A DNA stretch of 47,460 nt from Paludibacter sp. 221 (lineage in GTDB: Bacteria > Bacteroidota > Bacteroidia > Bacteroidales > Paludibacteraceae), in the NCBI RefSeq assembly GCF_010501035.1, contig NZ_QVMH01000011.1:28893-76352 (forward strand), read 5' to 3'. The notes beneath the pieces are model-generated. The model saw only the letters and a program-made list of their open reading frames with translations. It made no database searches and was not told the origin of the DNA. Below, in pieces: positions 32,829 to 41,086 of the stretch. Numbering within the stretch: position 1 is the stretch's first letter; every line of letters starts with the position of its first letter. Made by a program: the position numbers and the translations under genes.

Positions 32829-33323
32829 ATGATTGATTTAGGAGATATATACAACAATGTTATAACCCTATCGAAAAGGCTTAACAATACAGACAAAGCA
32901 GTGGGCGAATATCTGGAAGCAAACGACGGTACGCTTTCTCAGCTCGTGCGAGACCAGCTTCTGTTTGGCAGGGACGCTAACTCAAACGAGATAAAACCAA
33001 CGTATCGGAACAAGGAGTATGCCGATTTCAAGCAAAGCATGGAACCGAATTACCACTCCCTCATAATAAATAAGAATATGTTTGCCTCAAGGGCGTATGG
33101 AACGCCAAACCTATTTCTGACGGGCGATTTTCAAAGAGGCATAAGAGTGGATGCAAGCGGAAAGGGAGTACTCGTTTCGTCGTCGGACGAAAAAAGCAGT
33201 ATGCTTCTTGGTAAGTACGGCGATATACTTGGCTTTACAAATGAATCAATCGGCATATTTTGGAATAACGGACTGTCAGATTACTTATATAACTATTTTA
33301 TGAATGGCCTGCAATTGTATTAA
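32829..33323 (+). CDS. Tail-region protein (minor tail or head-tail joining)
   Basis: I use the ATG at 32829 (164 residues); the frame goes back to a TTG at 32808, inside the terminator hairpin. The protein is mixed alpha/beta, with VRDQLLFGRDANSNEIKPTYRNKEYADFK and TPNLFLTGDFQRGIRV, features close to small tail or neck proteins of Bacteroidota phages. No catalytic motif. The C-terminal codons overlap the next gene by 20 bp. Confidence 0.58.
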   Translation: MIDLGDIYNNVITLSKRLNNTDKAVGEYLEANDGTLSQLVRDQLLFGRDANSNEIKPTYRNKEYADFKQSMEPNYHSLIINKNMFASRAYGTPNLFLTGDFQRGIRVDASGKGVLVSSSDEKSSMLLGKYGDILGFTNESIGIFWNNGLSDYLYNYFMNGLQLY

Positions 33324-33495
33324 AAAAAACAAAGCACTGGAAGACGCTGTAGCAATGGCGCAATCAGAAGCAAATACGGATAAAAAAACCTGTGTAGTAT
33401 TTAAACAAAATGGAAAAATATACCACTCGCACAAAACCTGCTGGGATAAAGAAGAAGATAAGGGCTATTTACTACTCGTTGTTTACCCTGAATGA
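33304..33495 (+). CDS. Small cysteine-bearing protein (63 residues)
   Basis: ATG at 33304 opens 63 codons with cysteines at 3, 5, 29 and 46 (MACNCIKKNK.., TCVVFKQNGKIYHSHKTCWDKE), possibly a small metal-binding fold. It overlaps the gene before by 20 bp and the next by 86 bp, in another frame. The coding look (charged helix, then VVF..KIYHS strands) and the coupled start support it. No named family; such small proteins are common just ahead of the tape measure chaperone. Confidence 0.5.
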   Translation: MACNCIKKNKALEDAVAMAQSEANTDKKTCVVFKQNGKIYHSHKTCWDKEEDKGYLLLVVYPE

Positions 33496-34102
33496 CACGT
33501 GCGACACGTGCACTGTAGACAACTACATAAAAGCCGTATATGAGAACAAACCGATGTCGATTAAGGAGCGTGGAATAGTAATGAAATCCATCGTCAGAAA
33601 GGCAGTATTGCGGCTTATGAACGAATACGCAAATCAGCTTGGCACGGAACAAAAAACAAAACAAGACGATTGTGTGCGCGAAATTTACCGTTACCAATCG
33701 CAAATTAATTGGCTGACAATAGCGTTGAACCTCGTTGTATTTGGAAGGTATGACGAGGTAGTGCGTCAACTGCAATCAAAGCTGCACATCGTAAAAAAAA
33801 TCCCCACAAACAAAGAAGAGCATGATGATTTGATTAAAACCATCGAAGCCCTCATTCGTAGCAAGGAGATAAAACTGAAAGAAGAAAACGACAGGTACGA
33901 ACGGCTTACTGAAACACAGGAACCCGAAAAAAGCCCACGAAGCATATTTATCGAAAACATACGGATATTCAACAAAACGCTCGAATTGCCTTACAGGCTT
34001 ACGCTTGACATTACCCTGTCGGAATATATAGGTTATAGCAAAGATTACGAACAATTGGTAAAAAAAATAATGTTTGAAAATGGCAAAAAAAACTTCAAAT
34101 AA
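33410..34102 (+). CDS. Putative tail assembly protein upstream of the tape measure
   Basis: 230 residues, rich in charged helices (QSQINWLTIALNLVVFGRYDEVVRQL, KTIEALIRSKEIKLKEENDRYERL). Its place directly before the tape measure gene, overlapping it by 23 bp, is that of tail assembly chaperones, though the sequence resembles none I know. The first 48 residues overlap the small cysteine gene; a start at the ATG at 33554 would give 182 residues and avoid that overlap. No slippery sequence joining it to an upstream frame is evident. Confidence 0.55.
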   Translation: MEKYTTRTKPAGIKKKIRAIYYSLFTLNDTCDTCTVDNYIKAVYENKPMSIKERGIVMKSIVRKAVLRLMNEYANQLGTEQKTKQDDCVREIYRYQSQINWLTIALNLVVFGRYDEVVRQLQSKLHIVKKIPTNKEEHDDLIKTIEALIRSKEIKLKEENDRYERLTETQEPEKSPRSIFIENIRIFNKTLELPYRLTLDITLSEYIGYSKDYEQLVKKIMFENGKKNFK

Positions 34103-37100
34103 AAGCTTTATCCCCGAAGAAGCAGCAGCACAAATAGAACGTCTGAATAAACTTCTGCCACAGACTGTAAACGAGTTAGAATCGCTATTCAAGGCGGCGG
34201 TAAATGTGTCGGGAGAGTTCAGTAAACTTTCGATAGACGCTAAGACGATGGCTGATTTGATTGAAAAACATAACGATACGACCAAAAAAACTACAAGTGT
34301 TTACAATGAGCAAAAAAGGTTGATTAACGAACTCGTAAGGCTTAAGCAAAAATTAGAGGCAGCTGAACGAAACTTAAACCGTCAAAACATACAAGCCAAA
34401 ATCGACTTGCAGGCTCTAAATAGGGAGCAGAAGCTGCGTGCTACAATGCTATCTGCTTACACCACCCAGCTTGAAAAACTGATAGCTGAACAAGAAAGAT
34501 GGAACAGGGTAGCTCAATATACCCTGAAAACCAAAGGAGAAGAAAGCAAGCTGTATCAGACGGCAGCAGGTAAAGCTAAGAATTTGGGAGATGAAATTTC
34601 GAAACTACAGATGCAGACAGGTAAAATGGCAGGTAAAATGGGTAGTGCTACTTATGCCACATTCTCTCTTACACAACTTATGCGTGAGCTTCCGAACTTC
34701 GCTATTTCCACCCGTATCGGGTTTATGGCAATTTCAAATAACTTACCACAGTTGGCAGATGGGTTTAAATTCCTTGCAAACAGTGTAGATGCTACGGGTA
34801 AAAAACTTGGCAACTGGGGAGCATTAAAAACATTTGCCAAATCGCTTCTATCTATAAACACCATATTGGTAGCAGCCAGCACATTAGTCATTATGTATGG
34901 CGATGAAGTAATGGAAGTTTTCACAGGCAAGGTTGGAGTAGCGAAAAAAGCACATCAGGATTTTATGAAGTCTTTGAAAGACGGAAATAACGAACTTACT
35001 AAAGCCTTTACAGAAACGGCAAGGTTAAAAGCGATATTGGAAAACGTAGATGGCGTTTATATTACCGCCACCGACGCCCTGAATGAGTATAATAATTCCA
35101 TTGGTAAAAATCTCGGTGAAACGCAAGATTTAGCAACAGCACATCAGAATCTTATTGACAAAACCGAAGATTATGTTAAGGCTATGGGGATGATGGCTTA
35201 TGCTAATACCATACTCGAAGTAGCGGTTAACAAAGCAAGCGAGGCGGAAGCAAAAAGAAGAGACAAACAGGTAAAGTGGTATAATAAGCTATTTGGCGGA
35301 TTCAATTCACCCGATATAGACATTGTGTCTTTTTTGGATAAAGATGGAAATGAGAAACAATTCGACAGAGCCAGACAAGAAAGACTGTATAGCAACACAA
35401 ATATGCCGGATTACAAAATAAAGAGCAAGGTAGATATTGAAGAAGAACAATTTAACAGGCACAGAGATATACTTAGAAAAATTATTAAAGAAAACGAGAA
35501 CGCTTCAAGGGCGGAAATAAATGTGTTATTCAAGCGAGCTGTTCAGGCTGATAACTTACAAGAAGAAGCAAATCAAGGCATACGGGAATATTTTGAATTA
35601 TTCGGAGAATTATCTGAATTTGCAGCCGGAGCCGATATAGACCTGTTTCCTAATAGCGATAAGGATGAAGAAAGTAAACGCACCATCGAAAAAGCAAAGG
35701 ATATGTATATCAAGCGTGTTTACTACGACGAGAGGCGCGCTGCCTTAATTAACACGCTGGCGCAAGCCGAACAAGATAAACAAAAAACAACAACCGAAGG
35801 TATTTTAAACGACTTCAAACAAAGAGAAGCTGCGGCTACCAATTACTATGCTTCTACATTAAAACTTAACGGAATTGATGCAGATACAGCGATACGGAAC
35901 TCCGAAGAGACACGAGACGCCGAAATAAGAAATATACAAGAAGCCATAGATGCAAATAAGGAAAAGTATGTAGATATAAATAAAATACGCGAAGATGTAA
36001 TAAAAAAAGAGAACAAATACCTGAACGAAGAGGCTGAACTCCGCAAGAAATACAAGGGAAAAGAAGATTCCGAGGAATTTAAGCGCGAAATGGAAGCCCT
36101 CAATAAACGTAGAGAAAATAATAAAAAAAGAATTACCGATGCTGAGAAAGTGAACGAAGGAATCACTAAAGCTAACAACATCCTCCGGCAATCAGAAGAA
36201 AATGCTATCCAAAACCATAACGACCGCGTACTAAAGATTAATGACGACAGGAGAAAGAAAGACCTGAAAGCCGAAAAAACTTACCAACAGGACATATACC
36301 AGATTCGTTTAGATGCAATAGAGCAGCAAACCAACCTGATAAAACTCGGCGAGAAAGCGCGCTCGCAAGCTATTGAGCACGCAAAAAAACAGCTTGAACA
36401 GCAGATGAATAATATGAACATCGCTCAAATCATCGCATCAGTATTTGGATTCAGCAACGATACGGACTTTAAGCAACTCGATATTAACTATAAAGCCACC
36501 AACGCCAAACTGCAAAACACCAAAATGGCGATTGAGGCAGAGATGGCTCTGTACAAAGAAGGCTCGGAACAAAGAGAAAAACTGGCTCTGGAATTGGTTA
36601 AAGTAGAGATGGATATAAACGACGCCCGTCGCGACTACGAGCTTGAACAGGAAACCATGCTGCAGGAAAAAATGCTCGACCTGAAAAAGAAAACCGCCCA
36701 AGAGGGTTGGAATTTCATTGACACATTGGTCGACAATTCTTTCGAAAGGCAGAACGAATCGCTGCAGCGATGGAACGACGAGCAAACGGCAAGAATCGAC
36801 CGTCAGTTAAAATCAGAAGTCATTTCCAAAGAGCAAGCCGAAGCACAAAAAATGGCAATCGAAAACCAGTACGCTCAAAAAGATTTAGAGTTGCGGCAAA
36901 AACAGGCAAGACACGATAAACTGCAAGCCCTTTTTGAAATAGGCATACGTACGGCCATGGGGATAGTAAACTATGCAGCAACTCCGCTGACAGCTCCTTT
37001 AATACCGTGGGTTATAGGAGTAGGGGCGGCACAGGCGGCTGTAGTGGCTGCAAAACCGATACCCGAATACTTCTTCGGTACGAGCGACCACGAGGGAGGA

Positions 37101-37415
37101 TTGGCACGTGTGGGCGAACGAGGGCAAAAAGAACTTGTAGTAGAGCCTGACAAAACGTGGATTGCAACAAAAGACCAGATTGTAAACCTGAAAAAACACA
37201 CTAAGGTAATACCATTAAAGCCTACCGACAAGCGCATTATGGAAATAGCAGCCTATGCAGGTATAAACAGGGACATGCAAACCATAGTAGTACAGGAAAA
37301 CAAAGAGCAACTTAAAAAAACAGACAAAACAAACCATCTGTTAAAGCAACTGATAGCAAAACAAAGCGGCAGCGCACCAAGCAGAGGAGTTAAACAATTA
37401 AAAATAGGAAATTAA
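34080..37415 (+). CDS. Tape measure protein
   Basis: 1,111 residues from the ATG at 34080 (the TTG at 34074 is not needed). It sets tail length and helps DNA ejection. Long coiled coils fill about 15-140, 560-800 and 830-950 (many E, K and Q heptads), with hydrophobic stretches near 260-280 (LLSINTILVAASTLVIMYG) and 965-1005 (IVNYAATPLTAPLIPWVIGVG). The C terminus has a GTSDHEGGLARVGERGQKEL segment seen in many Bacteroidota tape measure proteins. A peptidase domain is not visible. It precedes the tail-tip gene by 2 bp. Confidence 0.9.
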   Translation: MAKKTSNKSFIPEEAAAQIERLNKLLPQTVNELESLFKAAVNVSGEFSKLSIDAKTMADLIEKHNDTTKKTTSVYNEQKRLINELVRLKQKLEAAERNLNRQNIQAKIDLQALNREQKLRATMLSAYTTQLEKLIAEQERWNRVAQYTLKTKGEESKLYQTAAGKAKNLGDEISKLQMQTGKMAGKMGSATYATFSLTQLMRELPNFAISTRIGFMAISNNLPQLADGFKFLANSVDATGKKLGNWGALKTFAKSLLSINTILVAASTLVIMYGDEVMEVFTGKVGVAKKAHQDFMKSLKDGNNELTKAFTETARLKAILENVDGVYITATDALNEYNNSIGKNLGETQDLATAHQNLIDKTEDYVKAMGMMAYANTILEVAVNKASEAEAKRRDKQVKWYNKLFGGFNSPDIDIVSFLDKDGNEKQFDRARQERLYSNTNMPDYKIKSKVDIEEEQFNRHRDILRKIIKENENASRAEINVLFKRAVQADNLQEEANQGIREYFELFGELSEFAAGADIDLFPNSDKDEESKRTIEKAKDMYIKRVYYDERRAALINTLAQAEQDKQKTTTEGILNDFKQREAAATNYYASTLKLNGIDADTAIRNSEETRDAEIRNIQEAIDANKEKYVDINKIREDVIKKENKYLNEEAELRKKYKGKEDSEEFKREMEALNKRRENNKKRITDAEKVNEGITKANNILRQSEENAIQNHNDRVLKINDDRRKKDLKAEKTYQQDIYQIRLDAIEQQTNLIKLGEKARSQAIEHAKKQLEQQMNNMNIAQIIASVFGFSNDTDFKQLDINYKATNAKLQNTKMAIEAEMALYKEGSEQREKLALELVKVEMDINDARRDYELEQETMLQEKMLDLKKKTAQEGWNFIDTLVDNSFERQNESLQRWNDEQTARIDRQLKSEVISKEQAEAQKMAIENQYAQKDLELRQKQARHDKLQALFEIGIRTAMGIVNYAATPLTAPLIPWVIGVGAAQAAVVAAKPIPEYFFGTSDHEGGLARVGERGQKELVVEPDKTWIATKDQIVNLKKHTKVIPLKPTDKRIMEIAAYAGINRDMQTIVVQENKEQLKKTDKTNHLLKQLIAKQSGSAPSRGVKQLKIGN

Positions 37416-37417
37416 TT

Positions 37418-39874
37418 ATGGGGCCAATTACAAAATACACATTAGCCGACGAGAATTTCAGAGTATATACCGGAGACGACATCGTTATGATTGACGGGGA
37501 ACGTCTTATTGTAGACAGCACAGGGAATGTGGTTCAGTATCCCGGCGAAAACTGGCAATGGGGGACTATAGGGCTTACCGATATTACAGAGCCTACAGAG
37601 GTGGTTTACAAGGGGTGTATATACGGCGACGCGGTAATAGCCCTATTAGACAGCCAATCGCAAACAAGCTACATCCCTGCACCTGCAACGGCCGACTCGC
37701 CCGAAAACTCCGTCAACGAGATGAAATTTACCATCCCCGCAGGAACTTTATTCATAATGTGCTCGTACGCCAAAAACGGTGCGAGGACACAGCCTATGGA
37801 AATACACATAGGCACGCAAACCGACATTACACCCTACGTAAGCTCGTGGGGCGACATAGAGGTGATAGACCAGCGCGAGGGCACATCGGGCGTTATATCG
37901 AGCGAGTCGTACCCCATACTGATAAACCAGCGCAAAAAGCGATACTTGGATATATCGGGCTACGACCTGATAAAACAACTGTACGACGACAAGGGCATAC
38001 GTGCACGCGCCAAGATAATAGTGTACAAGCGCGACGATATAGACTGGCACGTTTATTATTTCCGCAAAGAATTTAACATCGACTTCGAAAGCTACAAGCG
38101 TACTCCTGAGCAAATATCGGTAGAGGTAAACTCTACCGTGCTTAAGGAGTACGTAAACTCCAAAGGGAGCACCAAGTACGATATACCGGTGGCAGAACTG
38201 AAAGACTCGCGGCAATTTAACTATACGCCCGTACTAATCAGTTCGAGAGGAAGATTTACAATGCCGGTAGGAATAGTAGACCAGACCACACAAAACGATA
38301 ACAGGGTTTTATACTCCATTCCTATTACGTTCGACGAAATACAGACCGTACCCGGACACTCTGTATTTGAACTTGGTACACAAAACAATAAATGGTTTGA
38401 CGAGGATGATTTCAGAGGAAGCGAACACTTCCTACGGGGTACTTCCAGAACCACCGCCACCACTCCTGCCGAAGTAAGGATTACTGCAAAATTCAGGGTA
38501 GTATGTTCTTATTGGCCTATATTAGTAATAAGAAGCGCCACCTTGTTTTTATACAAATACAACCTGAATACAAAGACCCGGACAGAGGTTTACAGCAAGA
38601 ACATCCCCCCTAAAGGAGATGAAGATTTTGCAACCGACGTTGAAATTGACACAACAACAATCATTTCGTCAGAAAACGAAGTATTAAGCCTTGTAGTATA
38701 TATATATGGCGAACCACTCGCAGAATACGTCAGAGCAAGAAGTGCCGAAATATCCGTCTTCGACTACTTCCGTGTGTATTGGCAGCAAACCATTAACGAG
38801 GACATAAAGCTGGATGTGATAAAGCCCGAAACCTTGCTCCGGTCGCTGCTCAACAGGATGAACGCGGGAGCTTTCAGCAGCGCGATAGAATGGGGCAATA
38901 TAGACTATACCCCCCTACTCTGCGCTGGCGAAACCCTGCGTAATTTTGAAAACGCCCATGTACATACCTCGCTCAAAGATTTTATCGAGTGGATAAAGTG
39001 CAAGGGCTACGAGTACCACATACAGGGCGGTAAAATAACGTTCCGCAAGCGCGATGATAATTTCCGCCGCGACGTTACCACACTCCAACTTGCCCCAAGC
39101 GAGGTGGCGGAGCTGGCAGAGGAATCGAACCCCGACTTTGCCTATACCCAGATAGAGGCGGGATACAAAAAGGTGGACTACTCCAACTACAACGGCAAAG
39201 CCGAGCTGAACGGTACGTTCCAATACTCCACGGGGCACGTGGGAGCCACCGAGCGCAAACTGTCGCTGATAAGCCCTTACCGTGCCGACCCCTATGGCAT
39301 AGAGTTTACTATATGGGAGCGGTGGAACGCATCCGACAAAGACGCCAAAGGCGACCCGTGGGGCGATATGCCAAACGACGAGGACACTAAGGACAGCGCA
39401 AGCGATAACGACCTGTTCGAGCTTGCCTCTGCAGAGGAAGGAGCGTATTATGGGTATTATAAAGCCGTTTACAGCGAATACAAAGGCGGTAGAATATACA
39501 ATGCCATACTCAACCCCTACTTCCTGATAAAAGAGAACGAAAGCCTGATAGGCATTATTACCCAAGAGATAACCTATGCATCTACCACCAACTACCGCAA
39601 GGGAGTAGTAAAAGACACCCGAAGCGGCACAGAGGTGGCGGTAGACATATACTCGAACATAGCGATAAGCAAGAAACTGTTCGAACCTGTGTATTATATG
39701 ATTGACGTAGGAACGTTTAAAGAACTACCCGACGAGCGCAACGGGCTGGTGCTGTTTCCGTACAGAAACGACTTAGGGGGCTACGACACTTACAAGGGAT
39801 ATATAAAACAGGTATCGAAAAACTACAGCCGCAATAAAAAAGAAGAGTGGATTTTGCTTGCCGTTAAAGATTAA
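37418..39874 (+). CDS. Tail-tip / minor tail protein
   Basis: 818 residues, the largest tail gene after the tape measure, in the place of the distal tail or hub protein. Beta-rich domains appear: an N-terminal part with PENSVNEMKFTIPAGTLFIM, a middle part DIEVIDQREGTSGVISSESYPILINQRKKRYLDIS, and a C-terminal part VEVAVDIYSNIAISKKLFEPVYYMIDVG. No enzymatic motif is seen. Its second half is visibly richer in G+C than its neighbours. It probably links the tube to the receptor-binding fibres encoded after the inserted cassette. The exact homologue is not recognised. Confidence 0.62.
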   Translation: MGPITKYTLADENFRVYTGDDIVMIDGERLIVDSTGNVVQYPGENWQWGTIGLTDITEPTEVVYKGCIYGDAVIALLDSQSQTSYIPAPATADSPENSVNEMKFTIPAGTLFIMCSYAKNGARTQPMEIHIGTQTDITPYVSSWGDIEVIDQREGTSGVISSESYPILINQRKKRYLDISGYDLIKQLYDDKGIRARAKIIVYKRDDIDWHVYYFRKEFNIDFESYKRTPEQISVEVNSTVLKEYVNSKGSTKYDIPVAELKDSRQFNYTPVLISSRGRFTMPVGIVDQTTQNDNRVLYSIPITFDEIQTVPGHSVFELGTQNNKWFDEDDFRGSEHFLRGTSRTTATTPAEVRITAKFRVVCSYWPILVIRSATLFLYKYNLNTKTRTEVYSKNIPPKGDEDFATDVEIDTTTIISSENEVLSLVVYIYGEPLAEYVRARSAEISVFDYFRVYWQQTINEDIKLDVIKPETLLRSLLNRMNAGAFSSAIEWGNIDYTPLLCAGETLRNFENAHVHTSLKDFIEWIKCKGYEYHIQGGKITFRKRDDNFRRDVTTLQLAPSEVAELAEESNPDFAYTQIEAGYKKVDYSNYNGKAELNGTFQYSTGHVGATERKLSLISPYRADPYGIEFTIWERWNASDKDAKGDPWGDMPNDEDTKDSASDNDLFELASAEEGAYYGYYKAVYSEYKGGRIYNAILNPYFLIKENESLIGIITQEITYASTTNYRKGVVKDTRSGTEVAVDIYSNIAISKKLFEPVYYMIDVGTFKELPDERNGLVLFPYRNDLGGYDTYKGYIKQVSKNYSRNKKEEWILLAVKD

Positions 39875-39886
39875 TTGTTAATTTTG
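39853..39886 (+). promoter_or_regulatory. Own promoter of the cassette lipoprotein gene
   Basis: TAATTTTG (39879-39886) matches TANNTTTG, with TTG-type boxes 18 to 22 bp upstream, partly inside the end of the tail-tip gene. It lies 22 bp ahead of the ATG. Confidence 0.5.
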
Positions 39887-39908
39887 TAGTACAAATTCAC
39901 AGTTTATT

Positions 39909-40313
39909 ATGAAAAAGTCAATCTTTCTTTTCGCTATTCTGATGGTTCTTGCATCATGCAATTCGTATGTAAAAGAAAAATATGGAGCAGATAAGGATTT
40001 TAAATTACGCAAAGGAGAAATATCTGAAAGTGTATTATACGATTACAGGCACTTGGTGGATGTTGATAATAAGAATCACTATTTAGACATTACCATTGGT
40101 ACAGATGGAGTTCACTGTAATATAGGAAGTTTTCTTTTGTGGGACGACAAGTCCGACATTGTTATATATAGCGCATCTTATATATATAACAAAACACAAA
40201 TAAAGTTCACATCAAGCGATAATTGGTATTTTAATGAAATTGAGGATTACGCTTTCGATTTATACAATGGCTATTTAATTGTAGGGAATCATCGATTTAG
40301 AGAAAGGCGATGA
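39909..40313 (+). CDS. Phage-encoded lipoprotein (cassette gene)
   Basis: 134 residues with a lipoprotein signal (MKKSIFLFAILMVLASCNSY, lipobox LASC, Cys about 17). The mature part is small, beta-rich and unrecognised (LRKGEISESVLYDYRHLV, IGSFLLWDDKSDIVIYSASY). It has its own promoter, is low in G+C, and is placed in the tail region with no structural role, all signs of a lysogenic conversion (moron) gene. A surface lipoprotein on the host could exclude related phages, but no direct evidence for that is in the sequence. Confidence 0.7.
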   Translation: MKKSIFLFAILMVLASCNSYVKEKYGADKDFKLRKGEISESVLYDYRHLVDVDNKNHYLDITIGTDGVHCNIGSFLLWDDKSDIVIYSASYIYNKTQIKFTSSDNWYFNEIEDYAFDLYNGYLIVGNHRFRERR

Positions 40314-40331
40314 CTGTAATTTTAATTAATC

Positions 40332-40682
40332 CTATTTCAACCATTTTATCATTGCTTCCGGTCCTGATACAACAAGAATAATTAATGCTATAGCGATAAA
40401 TATTATTACAAGCAACGCATTACATCCAAGCATGGTATTATCGTGTTTCCGCTTTTCTTCGGGTGTATAATTACTAATGTTTCTTTCAGCTTGTTCACGC
40501 GCCTTGCGTCTTCCATACTTTGTATATGGATTGTATTGCTTGTGGCTTTGATAAGACGTACTTTTAACACCTGAATCATTATTGTTTTTTGATGTTGTGT
40601 TTTTTGAGTTATTATCCGAAACACTCACAATCATTAATGACAAAGCAAGTACAATTATTATCATAATAATAGAAAAATCCAT
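40332..40682 (-). CDS. Phage-encoded membrane protein (cassette gene)
   Basis: 116 residues on the minus strand, against the flow of the tail operon. It has two membrane helices (about 4-20 and 90-110) enclosing a polar, N/S/K-rich middle with RRKAREQAERNISNYTPEEKRKHD. It has a good promoter (40713-40742). Opposite orientation and its own promoter mean it can be expressed in the lysogen, so it is a likely moron partner of the lipoprotein. No family recognised. Confidence 0.65.
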   Translation of the reverse strand: MDFSIIMIIIVLALSLMIVSVSDNNSKNTTSKNNNDSGVKSTSYQSHKQYNPYTKYGRRKAREQAERNISNYTPEEKRKHDNTMLGCNALLVIIFIAIALIILVVSGPEAMIKWLK

Positions 40683-40712
40683 ATTTAAAACTTTATATAT
40701 TTAACATTTTCA

Positions 40713-40742
40713 CAAAAGTATCTAAATATTTTAACACACAAA
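40713..40742 (-). promoter_or_regulatory. Promoter of the cassette membrane protein gene
   Basis: On the minus strand TTTG (40742-40739), 18 bp, TACTTTTG (40720-40713). It is about 30 bp before the ATG. Confidence 0.6.
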
Positions 40743-40761
40743 ATATTTCCCGCAAAATCCC

Positions 40762-40791
40762 TTGCCATTCCAAAAACTTTTTCTACATTTG
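40762..40791 (+). promoter_or_regulatory. Promoter of second candidate small RNA
   Basis: TTG (40762-40764), 19 bp, TACATTTG (40784-40791), an excellent match. It points away from the membrane-protein promoter, making a divergent pair. Confidence 0.6.
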
Positions 40792-40796
40792 TAGAA

Positions 40797-40877
40797 ATCA
40801 CTAAAAAACATTTTGGCATAAAATCCCAATGTATTGTTTTGCGCATAGGATGTATGAATAATACATCCTATTTTTAT
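40797..40877 (+). ncRNA. Candidate small RNA in the moron cassette
   Basis: About 80 nt between the promoter at 40762-40791 and a terminator of 11 perfect pairs, ATAGGATGTAT / ATACATCCTAT (40845-40855 and 40861-40871, loop GAATA), followed by TTTTATT. No credible coding frame was found. The layout (promoter, short body, terminator) is that of a small RNA; no known family is recognised. Confidence 0.45.
40845..40877 (+). terminator. Terminator, 11-bp perfect stem
   Basis: ATAGGATGTAT and ATACATCCTAT with loop GAATA and a T-rich tail. It ends the candidate small RNA and would also stop transcription from the tail operon. Confidence 0.75.
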
Positions 40878-40964
40878 TAAATCATTTAATATAAATTGCG
40901 TTTTTCTTTTTTTTTGATTCAAACTGGAACTTACACAGAAAGGCGTGTTGTTGTAAATAATAGA

Positions 40965-40996
40965 GAAAAGGGGCATTGCGCCCCTTTTTATTTTTC
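40965..40996 (+). terminator. Second terminator before the tail-fibre promoter
   Basis: AAAAGGGGC, loop ATTGC, GCCCCTTTT, then TTATTTTT. Nine pairs and a T-run. It lies just before the second 70-bp promoter block, so the tail-fibre operon must start afresh there. Confidence 0.75.
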
Positions 40997-41006
40997 TGTC
41001 TGATTC

Positions 41007-41076
41007 TTTACTAATTCTTTCCTCTTTTTTTAAATTTCTTCCCATGATATAGATTTTATCTATATTTTTGTAGTAA
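41007..41076 (+). promoter_or_regulatory. Phage promoter block, copy 2 (tail-fibre operon)
   Basis: 68 of 70 bases identical to 27137-27206. The palindrome is at 41047-41065 and the -7 box TATTTTTG at 41063-41070. The next gene starts at 41087. With the small RNA, divergent promoters and two terminators, this accounts for the 404-bp gap 40683-41086. Confidence 0.75.
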
Positions 41077-41086
41077 AATAGATAAA

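Noticed and set aside
37558-38076. 172-residue plus-strand frame within the tail-tip gene
   Set aside because: Arg- and His-rich shadow frame of a G+C-richer gene.
40731-41045. 104-residue minus-strand open frame
   Set aside because: It runs through two terminators, a promoter and the duplicated promoter block, so its coding appearance is by chance.
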